From assembly GCF_003991355.1 (NCBI RefSeq), contig NZ_RCSU01000009.1:248001-312000 (forward strand): 64,000 bases of DNA, in the 5' to 3' direction. This DNA comes from Pseudoflavitalea rhizosphaerae (lineage in GTDB: Bacteria > Bacteroidota > Bacteroidia > Chitinophagales > Chitinophagaceae). Positions within the stretch are counted from its first letter, which is position 1, and each line of letters opens with the position of its first letter. The position numbers and the translations under genes were made by a program. The notes under the pieces are model-generated. The model saw nothing but the letters and a program-made list of their open reading frames with translations, was not told where the DNA came from and searched no databases. Positions 1 to 8,658 of this stretch are shown piece after piece.

Positions 1-231
1 CTGATCCATATCCTGCTGCTTTTACTCGTAGCCAGGCTGATGAAGATCCCATTCTTTTTCCTTGCAGTCAGCAGTGAAGCATGCCTGGGAGGCGCGGCGC
101 AGTCGTCCGCAGTAGCAGCCGCTTTCCACCCTGCACTCGCACCAGTAGGTGTACTGCTGGCCATTTTCGGATACGTGTTCGGGAATTATGGCGGCTATCT
201 CTGCGGGCTTTTGCTGCAATGGGTAGCCTGA
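1..231 (+). CDS. DUF819 family membrane protein, C-terminal fragment
   Basis: The reading frame is open from base 1 and stops at 229-231, so only the last 76 residues are present. They are very hydrophobic, with membrane segments around LIHILLLLLVARL and APVGVLLAIFGYVFGNYGG. The Ala/Gly/Pro-rich tail ending YLCGLLLQ resembles the C-terminus of DUF819 (YjcL-like) integral membrane proteins, which have no established function. It lies 24 bp upstream of the dipeptide epimerase on the same strand and is probably in its operon. A transport role for the amino acids or peptides handled downstream is inference only. The family call is by resemblance of a short fragment. Confidence 0.6.
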   Translation: MIHILLLLLVARLMKIPFFFLAVSSEACLGGAAQSSAVAAAFHPALAPVGVLLAIFGYVFGNYGGYLCGLLLQWVA

Positions 232-255
232 GTCCCGACAAAAAAATATACAACT

Positions 256-1353
256 ATGAAGATTACGCAAATCGACATTTATCGTTTCAACATTCCCATG
301 GAGCCTTTCACTATTGCCACAGGCACCATGGATTGCTCGCGCAATATGTTGCTGAGAGTACATACGAATAGCGGCGTCACAGGCATTGGAGAATGCTCTC
401 CCTTTCCATTCATTGTTGGCGAAACGCAGGACACCTGTATAGCCATGGCCCGCGATTTCGCCAATGTATGGAAAGAAAAAGATCCGCTCGATATCCCTGC
501 CAGGATGCAGGAGCTGCACCGCTGCGCCGCAGGCAATTACACGGCCAAGAGCGCTTTCGATATGGCCCTCTATGATATTGCATCAAAAGTCGCCAATCAA
601 CCCTTGTACAAATTCCTGGGTGGCGAAGAAAGAACGGTTGAAACCGATATCACTATCGGTATCGACACAGCGGATAAAATGGCCGCACAGGCCCGCGAAT
701 TCAAAGCTGCCGGCGCCACCATGATCAAAGTGAAGCTCGGCAAACAACCCGCAGAGGACCTGGACAGGATCCGCAGCATCCGGCATGCAGTAGGAGAAAA
801 GATCGCACTGCGTGTGGATGCCAACCAGGGCTGGACCTTCGATGAAGCTTCGCAGATGCTGAACTGGCTGGGCGAAATGAAAGTACAGTTCTGCGAACAA
901 CCGATGCGCACCTGGTACAATGATCTGTTACCTGCATTACGTGAGCAATCGCCCATTCCCATCATGGCTGATGAAAGTTGCTACACGCATCACGATGCCC
1001 GCCAGCAACTGAATTCAGGTTCCGCAGATTATCTCAATATCAAACTTGCGAAAGCCGGCGGACTGCTGGAAGCCATGAAGATCCACGAGGTAGCGCAAAA
1101 CGCAGGCGCAGCCTGTATGATAGGCGGCATGCTGGAAAGCAGGATCGGAGTTACCGCCAATCTTCATCTCGCCTATGCATGTCCGGGTATCAGCTTCTTC
1201 GATCTCGACTCAGCCATGACTGGCCAGCTGATAGATCCCGTACAGGACGGCGTTATCTACGATGGCTTCTTTTTGTCGGCCCCCGACCTGCCCGGCATCG
1301 GTGTAAGTGTTGATCCCGCCTTCCTTCATCAATGCGAATCAATTACAGTCTGA
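256..1353 (+). CDS. Dipeptide epimerase / N-acyl amino acid racemase (enolase superfamily)
   Basis: This 365-residue protein belongs to the muconate-lactonizing branch of the enolase superfamily. The KxK base motif is K158-V-K160, the metal ligands are D188 (RVDANQGW), E214 (CEQP) and D239 (ADES), and the opposite-face lysine is K263 (NIKLAKAGG). A D316-x-D318 motif near the C-terminus matches the substrate-binding DxD of L-Ala-D/L-Glu epimerases. Family members epimerise L-Ala-D-Glu from murein peptides. A relative, DgcA, racemises N-acetyl-D-glutamate and works with the DUF1611 protein DgcN. Because a DUF1611 gene follows directly, either activity is possible. It is cytoplasmic, full length, and lacks a signal peptide. 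The ATG at 256 follows an A-rich leader without a Shine-Dalgarno sequence. Confidence 0.9.
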   Translation: MKITQIDIYRFNIPMEPFTIATGTMDCSRNMLLRVHTNSGVTGIGECSPFPFIVGETQDTCIAMARDFANVWKEKDPLDIPARMQELHRCAAGNYTAKSAFDMALYDIASKVANQPLYKFLGGEERTVETDITIGIDTADKMAAQAREFKAAGATMIKVKLGKQPAEDLDRIRSIRHAVGEKIALRVDANQGWTFDEASQMLNWLGEMKVQFCEQPMRTWYNDLLPALREQSPIPIMADESCYTHHDARQQLNSGSADYLNIKLAKAGGLLEAMKIHEVAQNAGAACMIGGMLESRIGVTANLHLAYACPGISFFDLDSAMTGQLIDPVQDGVIYDGFFLSAPDLPGIGVSVDPAFLHQCESITV

Positions 1354-1400
1354 TTGCAGCTTCAGCATTATATCATCGCTAATCAAAAAATTAATTGCAT

Positions 1401-2477
1401 ATGAAACAAAACGCCATCGTACTGACCAATGGCATGCTTGAAGACGGTAGCGCCAAAACTGCGCATGGGCTTATCCGTGGGTCTGACCGGTTCACCTTAT
1501 TGGGCGTGATCGATCATGAACATGCCGGTAAAGATGCCGGTGAAGTGCTGGATGGAGAACACAGAAATATACCTGTGTGGCCTGAGCTCAAAGCAGCACT
1601 GGCCCAACCGCTGAAGATAGATGTCTGTATTGTTGGCATCGCGCCAGTTGGCGGTAAACTGCCAGCAGAACTCAAACACATTTTGGAAGAATGCATCCGC
1701 AATGGCATCTCCATCATCAGCGGACTGCATGATTTCATTTCCGATATGGAAGACATAGCGCTGCTCGCCAATCGCTACCATGTAACCATCACCGATGTAC
1801 GAAAACCTAAAAACAGGAATGAACTCCATTTCTGGAACGGGAAGATCTTTGAAGTACAATGTCCCATTATTGCTGTATTGGGAATGGAAACCAACCTGGG
1901 TAAGCGCACCACCACCAGGCTGTTGACAGAAGCCTGCAGACGGGAAGGCCTGAACGCACAAATGATCTTTACCGGGCAAACCGGATGGATGCAGGATGGC
2001 GCTTATGGATTTGTGCTTGACAGCACCATCAATGATTTTGTAGCCGGAGAACTGGAACATGCCGTCCATACCTGTTATTCCGAAACCCATCCTGACCTTA
2101 TCCTGCTGGAAGGCCAGGCCGGCCTTCGCAATCCTTCCGGTCCCTGCGGCTCCGAATACCTCATTTCCGCCAACGCAAAAAAGACAATACTGGTATTTGC
2201 CCCTAAGCGCACTTACTATGTTGATGATCCTTCCTGGGGACCGCTGCCTTCCATTGAAAGCGAGATCGAGCTGGTGCGCATGTACGGAAGCGAAGTGATA
2301 GCGCTGGCATTGAACACTACAGGATGCAGCACTGAAGAGGCTTTCGCTTTCCAGCAAGAATTGGAACAGCAATTCGGCATTCCTGTTTTACTGCCTATCC
2401 AGGAAGGCGTAGGAAAACTGGTACCTGTACTTCGCCGGCTCACCATCCATCAACCTGATTCCTCTATTTCAAAATAA
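1401..2477 (+). CDS. DUF1611 P-loop protein, DgcN-like (possible D-glutamate N-acetyltransferase)
   Basis: The 358-residue protein has an N-terminal Rossmann-like half (about 1-140) and a C-terminal P-loop half with a Walker-A-like GMETNLGKRT at 161-170, the arrangement of DUF1611. The family was long of unknown function. A member called DgcN was described in marine bacteria as a D-glutamate N-acetyltransferase acting with the enolase-superfamily racemase DgcA. The dipeptide epimerase gene directly upstream reproduces that pairing here. The ATG at 1401 is preferred over an in-frame TTG at 1395. The gene is 47 bp after the epimerase and 5 bp before the CocE-type hydrolase, so one transcript is likely. 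Family call firm; activity inferred from relatives and context. Confidence 0.8.
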   Translation: MKQNAIVLTNGMLEDGSAKTAHGLIRGSDRFTLLGVIDHEHAGKDAGEVLDGEHRNIPVWPELKAALAQPLKIDVCIVGIAPVGGKLPAELKHILEECIRNGISIISGLHDFISDMEDIALLANRYHVTITDVRKPKNRNELHFWNGKIFEVQCPIIAVLGMETNLGKRTTTRLLTEACRREGLNAQMIFTGQTGWMQDGAYGFVLDSTINDFVAGELEHAVHTCYSETHPDLILLEGQAGLRNPSGPCGSEYLISANAKKTILVFAPKRTYYVDDPSWGPLPSIESEIELVRMYGSEVIALALNTTGCSTEEAFAFQQELEQQFGIPVLLPIQEGVGKLVPVLRRLTIHQPDSSISK

Positions 2478-2482
2478 ACATT

Positions 2483-4321
2483 ATGAAACTACGATTGACC
2501 GGAAACGTTATGCTATTGCTGTTGGCCCTGTCAACAGCAACAACAGCATTGGCATCACCAACCGTTCCACCCAATTATGAAAGAATGGAAATACTCATCA
2601 CCATGCGTGATGGCGTTAAGCTGAACACGGTGATCTTCACGGTGCCTAACAGTTCAGAACCGTTGCCCTTTCTATTCCTTCGCACACCCTACGGCGTTAG
2701 TGGATACCCCTCCCCCAACGACATGATGAGCACTAAAGAAATGGCAAATGAAGGATACATTTTCGTATTCCAGGATATCCGTGGGCGTTATAAATCCGAA
2801 GGTAAATTTGAAATGATGCGCTTCACGCGCGACAAATCCAAACCCGGCGCCATCGATGAGAGTACAGACACCTACGATACCATCGAATGGCTTCTAAAGA
2901 ACATTAAGAACAATAATGGAAAAGTGGGCATGTTCGGCGTGTCCTACAATGCATGGACCGCCATGCAGGGCGCTGTAGACCCGCATCCCGCCCTCAAGGT
3001 CATTTCAGAAGAAGCCACCCCGGCTGATATGTATCTCGGCGATGATTTTCACCACAATGGCGCATTCCGCCTCAGCTATGGATTCGAGTATGCTTTCAGG
3101 GAAGAGATCAGCAAAACAGATTCCGCTTTTCCTTTCACCAAACTAGATACTTATGAATGGTATCTGCAACTGGGCGCACTTTCCAATGTGAACAAAAATC
3201 ATTTCCACAACAAGATCCCTACCTGGAATAATTTTGTGAACCATCCGGACTACGATGATTTCTGGAAAAAACAGGCGCTTGCTTACAGGCTGGATTACCC
3301 GCGCGTAGCCGTTCTGCATACCGCTGGCTGGTGGGACCAGGAAGATTTCTATGGGCCGCTGAAAGCTTATGCCCTGCTGGAAAAAAGAGACAGCAACCAT
3401 CGGAATTATTTTGTTGCCGGTCCCTGGAACCATGGCGGATGGGCAAGGGGCGATGGAAAAACCTTGGGAAAGATCCGCTTCGATCAACCTACTTCAGAAC
3501 AGTACCGTGCAGAGATCCAGGCGCCCTGGTTTGCCTGGCACCTGAAAGGAAAAGGTGATGGCAAATTCCCGGAGGCACGCACTTTCCAGACGGGTTCCAA
3601 TACCTGGCAATCCTATAATAGCTGGCCTCCCCAACAGGCAAAAGCTACTAACCTGTACATGCACCCGAATGGTAAACTTTCCTTCACCAAACCAAACGGA
3701 GGAGAACAGTCATACGATGCATATGTTTCAGATCCTGCCAACCCTGTTCCCTATCGTCCGCGTCCGATCGTGCCTACCTATTCCGCCACTTCCACCTGGA
3801 GATTCTGGCTGGTGGACGATCAGCGCTTTGCACACCACCGCCCCGATGTGCTCACCTGGGAAACGGAAGCTCTCGAAGAAGATATCACCATCACCGGGGA
3901 AATATTCGCAAAATTATTTGCTTCAACCACCGGATCAGATGCAGACTGGATCGTGAAACTGATTGATGTATATCCCGATCATTTCCCCGAAGAACCGCTC
4001 ATGTCGGGCTATCAGCTGATGATCGCAAACGACGTGTTCCGCGGTCGTTACAGGCAAAGCTTCGAAAAACCTACTGCCCTGCAACCGGGAAAAGTGAACA
4101 ATTTCACCATCGATCTGCATTCGGCCAACCATGTATTCAAAAAAGGACACAGGATCATGGTACAGGTACAAAGCAGCTGGTTCCCGATCATCGACAGGAA
4201 CCCGCAAACCTTCGTTCCGAATATTTATAAAGCGAAAGACAGTGATTACAAAAAAGCGACACACAAGATTTTCAGGAGCGCTTCCTTCCCATCGCATATT
4301 CAATTACCCCTGGTCAAATAA
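2483..4321 (+). CDS. Secreted CocE/NonD family hydrolase (X-Pro dipeptidyl-peptidase S15-like)
   Basis: The 612-residue protein starts with a signal peptide (hydrophobic LLLLALSTATTALA, cleavage near residue 25), so it is probably periplasmic. The alpha/beta-hydrolase core has the nucleophile elbow GVSYNAW with S154, an acid at D285 (GWWDQEDFYG) and the histidine H317 (PWNHGGW). This is the CocE and X-Pro dipeptidyl-peptidase layout. A C-terminal jelly-roll-type domain (about 430-612) follows. Family members cleave X-Pro dipeptides, cocaine esters or beta-lactam side chains. Next to the epimerase and a DD-peptidase-like hydrolase, a peptide or acyl-amino-acid substrate is plausible. It begins 5 bp after the DUF1611 gene. 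Confidence 0.88.
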   Translation: MKLRLTGNVMLLLLALSTATTALASPTVPPNYERMEILITMRDGVKLNTVIFTVPNSSEPLPFLFLRTPYGVSGYPSPNDMMSTKEMANEGYIFVFQDIRGRYKSEGKFEMMRFTRDKSKPGAIDESTDTYDTIEWLLKNIKNNNGKVGMFGVSYNAWTAMQGAVDPHPALKVISEEATPADMYLGDDFHHNGAFRLSYGFEYAFREEISKTDSAFPFTKLDTYEWYLQLGALSNVNKNHFHNKIPTWNNFVNHPDYDDFWKKQALAYRLDYPRVAVLHTAGWWDQEDFYGPLKAYALLEKRDSNHRNYFVAGPWNHGGWARGDGKTLGKIRFDQPTSEQYRAEIQAPWFAWHLKGKGDGKFPEARTFQTGSNTWQSYNSWPPQQAKATNLYMHPNGKLSFTKPNGGEQSYDAYVSDPANPVPYRPRPIVPTYSATSTWRFWLVDDQRFAHHRPDVLTWETEALEEDITITGEIFAKLFASTTGSDADWIVKLIDVYPDHFPEEPLMSGYQLMIANDVFRGRYRQSFEKPTALQPGKVNNFTIDLHSANHVFKKGHRIMVQVQSSWFPIIDRNPQTFVPNIYKAKDSDYKKATHKIFRSASFPSHIQLPLVK

Positions 4322-4330
4322 TTCACAATC

Positions 4331-5899
4331 ATGAAACGAATAATTTTTCTCTCACTTGCTTTTACCACAACTGCTTCCGCTGTTGTGGCGCAATCGAAGC
4401 TCCAGGCTCCTCCCAACCTCGATGCCGTGGTGCAAAATGTACTCAGCAGTTTTGAAGTGCCGGGCATCAGCATCGCCATCGTGAAAAATGGAAAAGTAAT
4501 ATTGGCGAAAGGATACGGAGTAAGACAACTGGGGCAACCCAAACCTGTAGACGAGCACACGCTGTTCCCAATCGCCAGCAATACCAAGGCTTTCACTGCA
4601 ACAGCGCTGGCCTTGCTGGTACAGGAAGGAAAGATCAAATGGGATGATCCCGTGATAGATCACCTGCCCTGGTTCCGCATGTCTGACCCTTTCGTTACAG
4701 CCAACATGACCATCCGCGACCTGCTGGTGCATCGCAGCGGATTGCCCGCTTATGCCGGCGACCTGCTCCAGTTTCCGCCTACGGATTATAGTCGTGAAGC
4801 CATCGTTCGCAAACTGAAAGATATTCCGCTGGCAGCTTCATTCCGGAGCACCTATGCATATGACAATATCCTTTACCTGGCAGCAGGCGAAGTGATCAAA
4901 GCAGTGAGCGGACAAAACTGGGAGGATTTTGTACAACAGCGTATACTCGACAAAGTGGGTATGCGTGAATCCGTTCTTCGTTTCTCCAAACTAAAGCAGC
5001 AACCCAACCTTGCTACCTCACATGCGCCGGTGAATGGAAAAGTTCAGGTACTGGAAAACTTCTTTGAACAGGGCTTTTCCGATGTATCGGCTCCGGCCGG
5101 TGGGATCGCTTCCAATGCTGTGGATATGGCGCAATGGATGCTGGTGCAGCTCGATTCTGGTCGCGCTTCCAATGGCAACCAGGTGTTCAAACCCTCGGCT
5201 ATAAATGAACTCTGGAAGCTGGTTACGCCCATGCCATTCGGGAAAGCGAATGAAGCTGTGAAGCCCGCCAATATGGATTTCCTGGGATATGCTTTAGGAT
5301 TCAATGTTTTCAATTACCGTGGTGTAAAAGTAGTTGCGCATGGCGGCAAACTGGATGGCTTCGTTTCCCGGATGACATTGTTCCCTGACCTCGATCTTGG
5401 CATTGCCGTACTCACCAACCAGGAAGGTGGCGGGCCCTACGCCAGCATCACCAATACCATTGCCGACTATTATTTGAATGCACCCTCTTTCAACTGGGTA
5501 GAAGGATATAAAAAGATAGCAGTCGCCAACCGTGAAGCAATCCTGAAAAAAGAAAGTGGACAGGCGCAACTGCGCAATACACAATCCAGTCCATCACTTC
5601 CGTTGAGTGCTTATGCAGGGACCTATACAGACAAATGGTATGGAGATGTGATCATATCACAAGTAAACAACAAATTGTCCATCCGTTTCGCTCATTCGCC
5701 ACAGTTAGCAGGAGAGCTGGAGCACTGGCAATACAATACCTTCATCGCCCGCTGGAAGAACCGTGGTTTGAGGGCAGATGCTTATATCACATTCTCCCTT
5801 CGTGCAGATGGCAGCATCGAACATGCCACCATGAAAGCCATCAGTACACTCACAGACCCCAGCCACAACTTTCACGATCTTCTGCTGAAACGGAAATAA
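4331..5899 (+). CDS. Secreted serine hydrolase, beta-lactamase / DD-peptidase fold (PF00144)
   Basis: The 522-residue protein has a signal peptide ending near residue 20 (VVAQS). It carries the three class-C beta-lactamase-fold motifs: S83-N-T-K86, Y177-D-N179 and H337-G-G. Residues from about 415 onward form an extra beta-rich C-terminal domain like the DUF3471 tail of many of these hydrolases. Family members are D-aminopeptidases, DD-peptidases, esterases or beta-lactamases; HGG in place of KTG is usual in the esterase/peptidase branch. It is the last gene of the operon, 9 bp after the CocE-type gene, and a hairpin follows at 5926-5952. A role in releasing D-amino-acid-containing peptides is inference. 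Confidence 0.88.
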   Translation: MKRIIFLSLAFTTTASAVVAQSKLQAPPNLDAVVQNVLSSFEVPGISIAIVKNGKVILAKGYGVRQLGQPKPVDEHTLFPIASNTKAFTATALALLVQEGKIKWDDPVIDHLPWFRMSDPFVTANMTIRDLLVHRSGLPAYAGDLLQFPPTDYSREAIVRKLKDIPLAASFRSTYAYDNILYLAAGEVIKAVSGQNWEDFVQQRILDKVGMRESVLRFSKLKQQPNLATSHAPVNGKVQVLENFFEQGFSDVSAPAGGIASNAVDMAQWMLVQLDSGRASNGNQVFKPSAINELWKLVTPMPFGKANEAVKPANMDFLGYALGFNVFNYRGVKVVAHGGKLDGFVSRMTLFPDLDLGIAVLTNQEGGGPYASITNTIADYYLNAPSFNWVEGYKKIAVANREAILKKESGQAQLRNTQSSPSLPLSAYAGTYTDKWYGDVIISQVNNKLSIRFAHSPQLAGELEHWQYNTFIARWKNRGLRADAYITFSLRADGSIEHATMKAISTLTDPSHNFHDLLLKRK

Positions 5900-5925
5900 A
5901 CTACCGGCTAACATAGTGCAAAATT

Positions 5926-5952
5926 CAGGCAGGAATAGCCAATTCCTGCCTG
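5926..5952. terminator. Stem-loop after the D-Glu/peptide operon
   Basis: An 11-bp perfect inverted repeat (caggcaggaat / attcctgcctg) with a 5-nt loop lies 26 bp after the serine hydrolase stop codon. There is no clear T-run, so it may be a weak terminator or an mRNA-end stabiliser. It separates the first operon from the GH115 genes. Confidence 0.6.
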
Positions 5953-6012
5953 TTGCCATTATTTACATTAGTGTTTAATCGGATATACAGTCCCTGAAAA
6001 TTTTATTCCATT

Positions 6013-8535
6013 ATGATGAGGTCATTGCTCCTATCCCTGATCAGTTTATTGTTGCTGCCAGGATTTGCTACATTGAAAGCACAGGCTCAGGCGCCTGTGA
6101 AGATCGTTTCGAAACCCGTTGCCGGCGCATTTCCCCTCGCAGGCAGCAATCAGGCAGCTCCCATATTTTTCGATGCCGGTGAAAAAAAAGTGATCGGCAT
6201 CGCATCCAAAGCTTTTGCAGATGATATTCACCGCGTAACCGGGCTCAAACCAGCCATCAGGAATGATCAGCAGCCCGTGGCAAAATATGCCGTGATCGCA
6301 GGCACCATCGGTCAATCCAACCTGATCGATAAACTGATCAGCAGTAAAAAGATCTCCGTTGATAATATTCGGGGCAAATGGGAAACCTTCCTGATAGCAG
6401 TGGTAGACAAACCATTCGCAGGAATGGATCAGGCATTGGTGGTGGCTGGTAGCGACCGACGGGGCACCGCTTTTGGATTGTTTGAACTATCCGGTATGAT
6501 GGGCGTATCGCCACTCTACTGGTGGGCAGATGTTCACCCTGAAAAAAAGCAGGCCCTGTACGTAACCCAGGGCAGCAGCCTGATTGGGCCACCATCCGTG
6601 AAGTACAGGGGCATCTTCATCAACGATGAAATGTGGGGACTGGCACAATGGTCTGCCAGGCATCTTGATAAAGACGTTCAAAGCATCGGCCCCAAAACTT
6701 ATGAGAAAGTTTTTGAGTTGTTACTCAGACTGAAAGCGAATTATATCTGGCCTGCGATGTTTTATGAAACAAAACCATTCTATTATTTTCCCGGAAACCC
6801 TCAAACAGCAGATGATTACGCCATTGTAGTGGGCTCCAGCCATTGCGAACAAATGCTGCGCAACAATATTTCCGAATGGGATGTATACTTTGAACAGGAG
6901 TACAAAGAAAAAAAAGGCCCATGGCGTTATGATCTCAACAAACCGCAGATCCATCGCTACTGGAATGATCGTGTGAAGCAGTCGAAGAACTATGAATCCA
7001 CCTACATGATTGGAATGCGGGGCGTGGGCGATTCCGATATGCCAGGATCGGCTACGAAAGAAGAAAAGATCGCACTCTGGAATACGATTGTCCGCGATCA
7101 GCGAGCCATGCTGGAAGAACATACCGGAAAAGCTGCCAGTGAAGTACCACAATTGTTTTGTCCTTACAATGAGGTGCTCGACTGGTACAGGACCGGAAAA
7201 ATGGAAATCCCCGATGATATCAGTATGCTATGGGTAGACGATAATCATGGCTATGTTCGTCAACTTCCAAACAGCAATGAACAACAGAGAGCCGGTGGAC
7301 ATGGTATGTACTATCATTTCTCCTATCTCGGCCCCCCTGAAAGTTTCATTTGGTTATCCACTGTTGCTCCTGCGCTCACTTCTTATGAAATGACAAAATC
7401 CTACGCCTATGGCGCCGACAAGCTCTGGATCTTCAATGTGGGCGATATAAAACCGGCAGAAATGGAAATTGAGCTGGCAATGGAAATGGCCTGGGATATC
7501 GATAAATGGACTCCTGAAAAAGCATATCGCTTCCCACGTTACTGGGCCGCGAAAACATTCGGAGAATCCTTTGCAGAAGAGATCGGGAAGATCAAAAATG
7601 AATTCTATCTGCTGGCGAATTCAGGCAAACCCGAATACATGATCAAAACCCCGGTTACAACAGCAGAAGCGGAAAACAAGATCCTCCGCTATGAACAACT
7701 GGCCAGGTCTACAATTGCCCTTGGTAAGAAAATTCCTTCACGTCTCAAAGATGCCTGGTACCAGCTGATAGAATATCCGGTACTCGGTTCCTATTACATG
7801 AACCAGAAATCCTGGTATGCCAGGAAAAGCGTGATGCTTGCCAAATACGGAGATGCAGCTGCATTGCAGTACGCAAAAAAAGCGAAAAAGGCACATGAAG
7901 AGATCGGCAGGATCACCAAAAGGTATAACAAAGAAATCGCCAATGGGAAATGGGATGGCATTATGGTGGAGCAGATCAAAGCTCGCTGGTTCAATATGTC
8001 GATGCCCCCGGTTGCTACTGACAGCAGCCTGGCAGCTGCCAAGTCTCAACCATTGGCTGCCGCACCGGCAGAAGCAGTCCCTTTTATGATCAGCGCTGCC
8101 AGTTATACCACTAAAAAAGATAAACCAGGTTATACTTTGACTGGATTCAAAGGACTGGGCATTTCCGGAGCAGGGATCAGCATCATGCCTTTCACCGCCC
8201 CATCCATCAGCGATAGCGCAGTAGAAAGCGCTCCCTATCTCGAATATACAACCAGATTAGTGCCTGGCTATGCAGACATCAAAGTAAAGTTCCTGCCTAC
8301 TCATGCCATCAACAGTAAGTACGGATTACGTTACGCCATTTCAGTGAATGGCAGTAAACCACAGGTCATCAATATCGAAGGAGCCGATCAATGGCGCAAA
8401 GGCTGGAGCACAAATGTACTGAGAGGTTACAATGCCGGTGAGACCAAACACAGGATCAATCATCCCGGAGAAAGTAAGATCCGCATTTACCTTCTCGATC
8501 CCGGCCTGGTGCTGGATGAAATAGCCATTTACTGA
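6013..8535 (+). CDS. GH115 alpha-glucuronidase, copy 1
   Basis: The 840-residue protein has a signal peptide (MMRSLLLSLISLLLLPGF, cleavage near AQA at 25). The central region has the typical glycoside hydrolase family 115 blocks: GPPSVKYRGIFINDE, LLLRLKANYIWPAMF, VVGSSHCEQMLRNN, CPYNEVLDWYR and WVDDNHGYVRQLP. Residues from about 690 to 840 form the beta-sandwich C-terminal domain of the family. GH115 enzymes remove glucuronic or 4-O-methylglucuronic acid side chains from xylan. It is followed 123 bp later by a paralogue, with a hairpin between them. No SusC/SusD pair or endo-xylanase is adjacent, so the polysaccharide source is not evident from context. Confidence 0.92.
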   Translation: MMRSLLLSLISLLLLPGFATLKAQAQAPVKIVSKPVAGAFPLAGSNQAAPIFFDAGEKKVIGIASKAFADDIHRVTGLKPAIRNDQQPVAKYAVIAGTIGQSNLIDKLISSKKISVDNIRGKWETFLIAVVDKPFAGMDQALVVAGSDRRGTAFGLFELSGMMGVSPLYWWADVHPEKKQALYVTQGSSLIGPPSVKYRGIFINDEMWGLAQWSARHLDKDVQSIGPKTYEKVFELLLRLKANYIWPAMFYETKPFYYFPGNPQTADDYAIVVGSSHCEQMLRNNISEWDVYFEQEYKEKKGPWRYDLNKPQIHRYWNDRVKQSKNYESTYMIGMRGVGDSDMPGSATKEEKIALWNTIVRDQRAMLEEHTGKAASEVPQLFCPYNEVLDWYRTGKMEIPDDISMLWVDDNHGYVRQLPNSNEQQRAGGHGMYYHFSYLGPPESFIWLSTVAPALTSYEMTKSYAYGADKLWIFNVGDIKPAEMEIELAMEMAWDIDKWTPEKAYRFPRYWAAKTFGESFAEEIGKIKNEFYLLANSGKPEYMIKTPVTTAEAENKILRYEQLARSTIALGKKIPSRLKDAWYQLIEYPVLGSYYMNQKSWYARKSVMLAKYGDAAALQYAKKAKKAHEEIGRITKRYNKEIANGKWDGIMVEQIKARWFNMSMPPVATDSSLAAAKSQPLAAAPAEAVPFMISAASYTTKKDKPGYTLTGFKGLGISGAGISIMPFTAPSISDSAVESAPYLEYTTRLVPGYADIKVKFLPTHAINSKYGLRYAISVNGSKPQVINIEGADQWRKGWSTNVLRGYNAGETKHRINHPGESKIRIYLLDPGLVLDEIAIY

Positions 8536-8559
8536 CAGCAACCGCTTCCCTATTATACT

Positions 8560-8609
8560 GAATAGACAAACGATGACCTTCTGCAGAAGTTCCTTCGGTT
8601 TGTCTATTC
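8560..8609 (+). terminator. Long hairpin between the two GH115 genes
   Basis: The arms gaatagacaaac (8560-8571) and gtttgtctattc (8598-8609) form a perfect 12-bp stem around a 26-nt loop that itself holds the palindrome ttctgcagaa. It begins 25 bp after the stop of GH115 copy 1. It could end or reduce transcription into copy 2 or act in mRNA processing. No strong T-run follows. Confidence 0.6.
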
Positions 8610-8658
8610 GCATTTTATCACTATCCTTCCCGGCAATATGCCGGTAAAACGCTCTACT

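Noticed and set aside
1497-2372. 291-residue minus-strand open frame
   Set aside because: Fully antisense to the DUF1611 gene, which has the expected P-loop. The reverse translation shows no recognisable domain.
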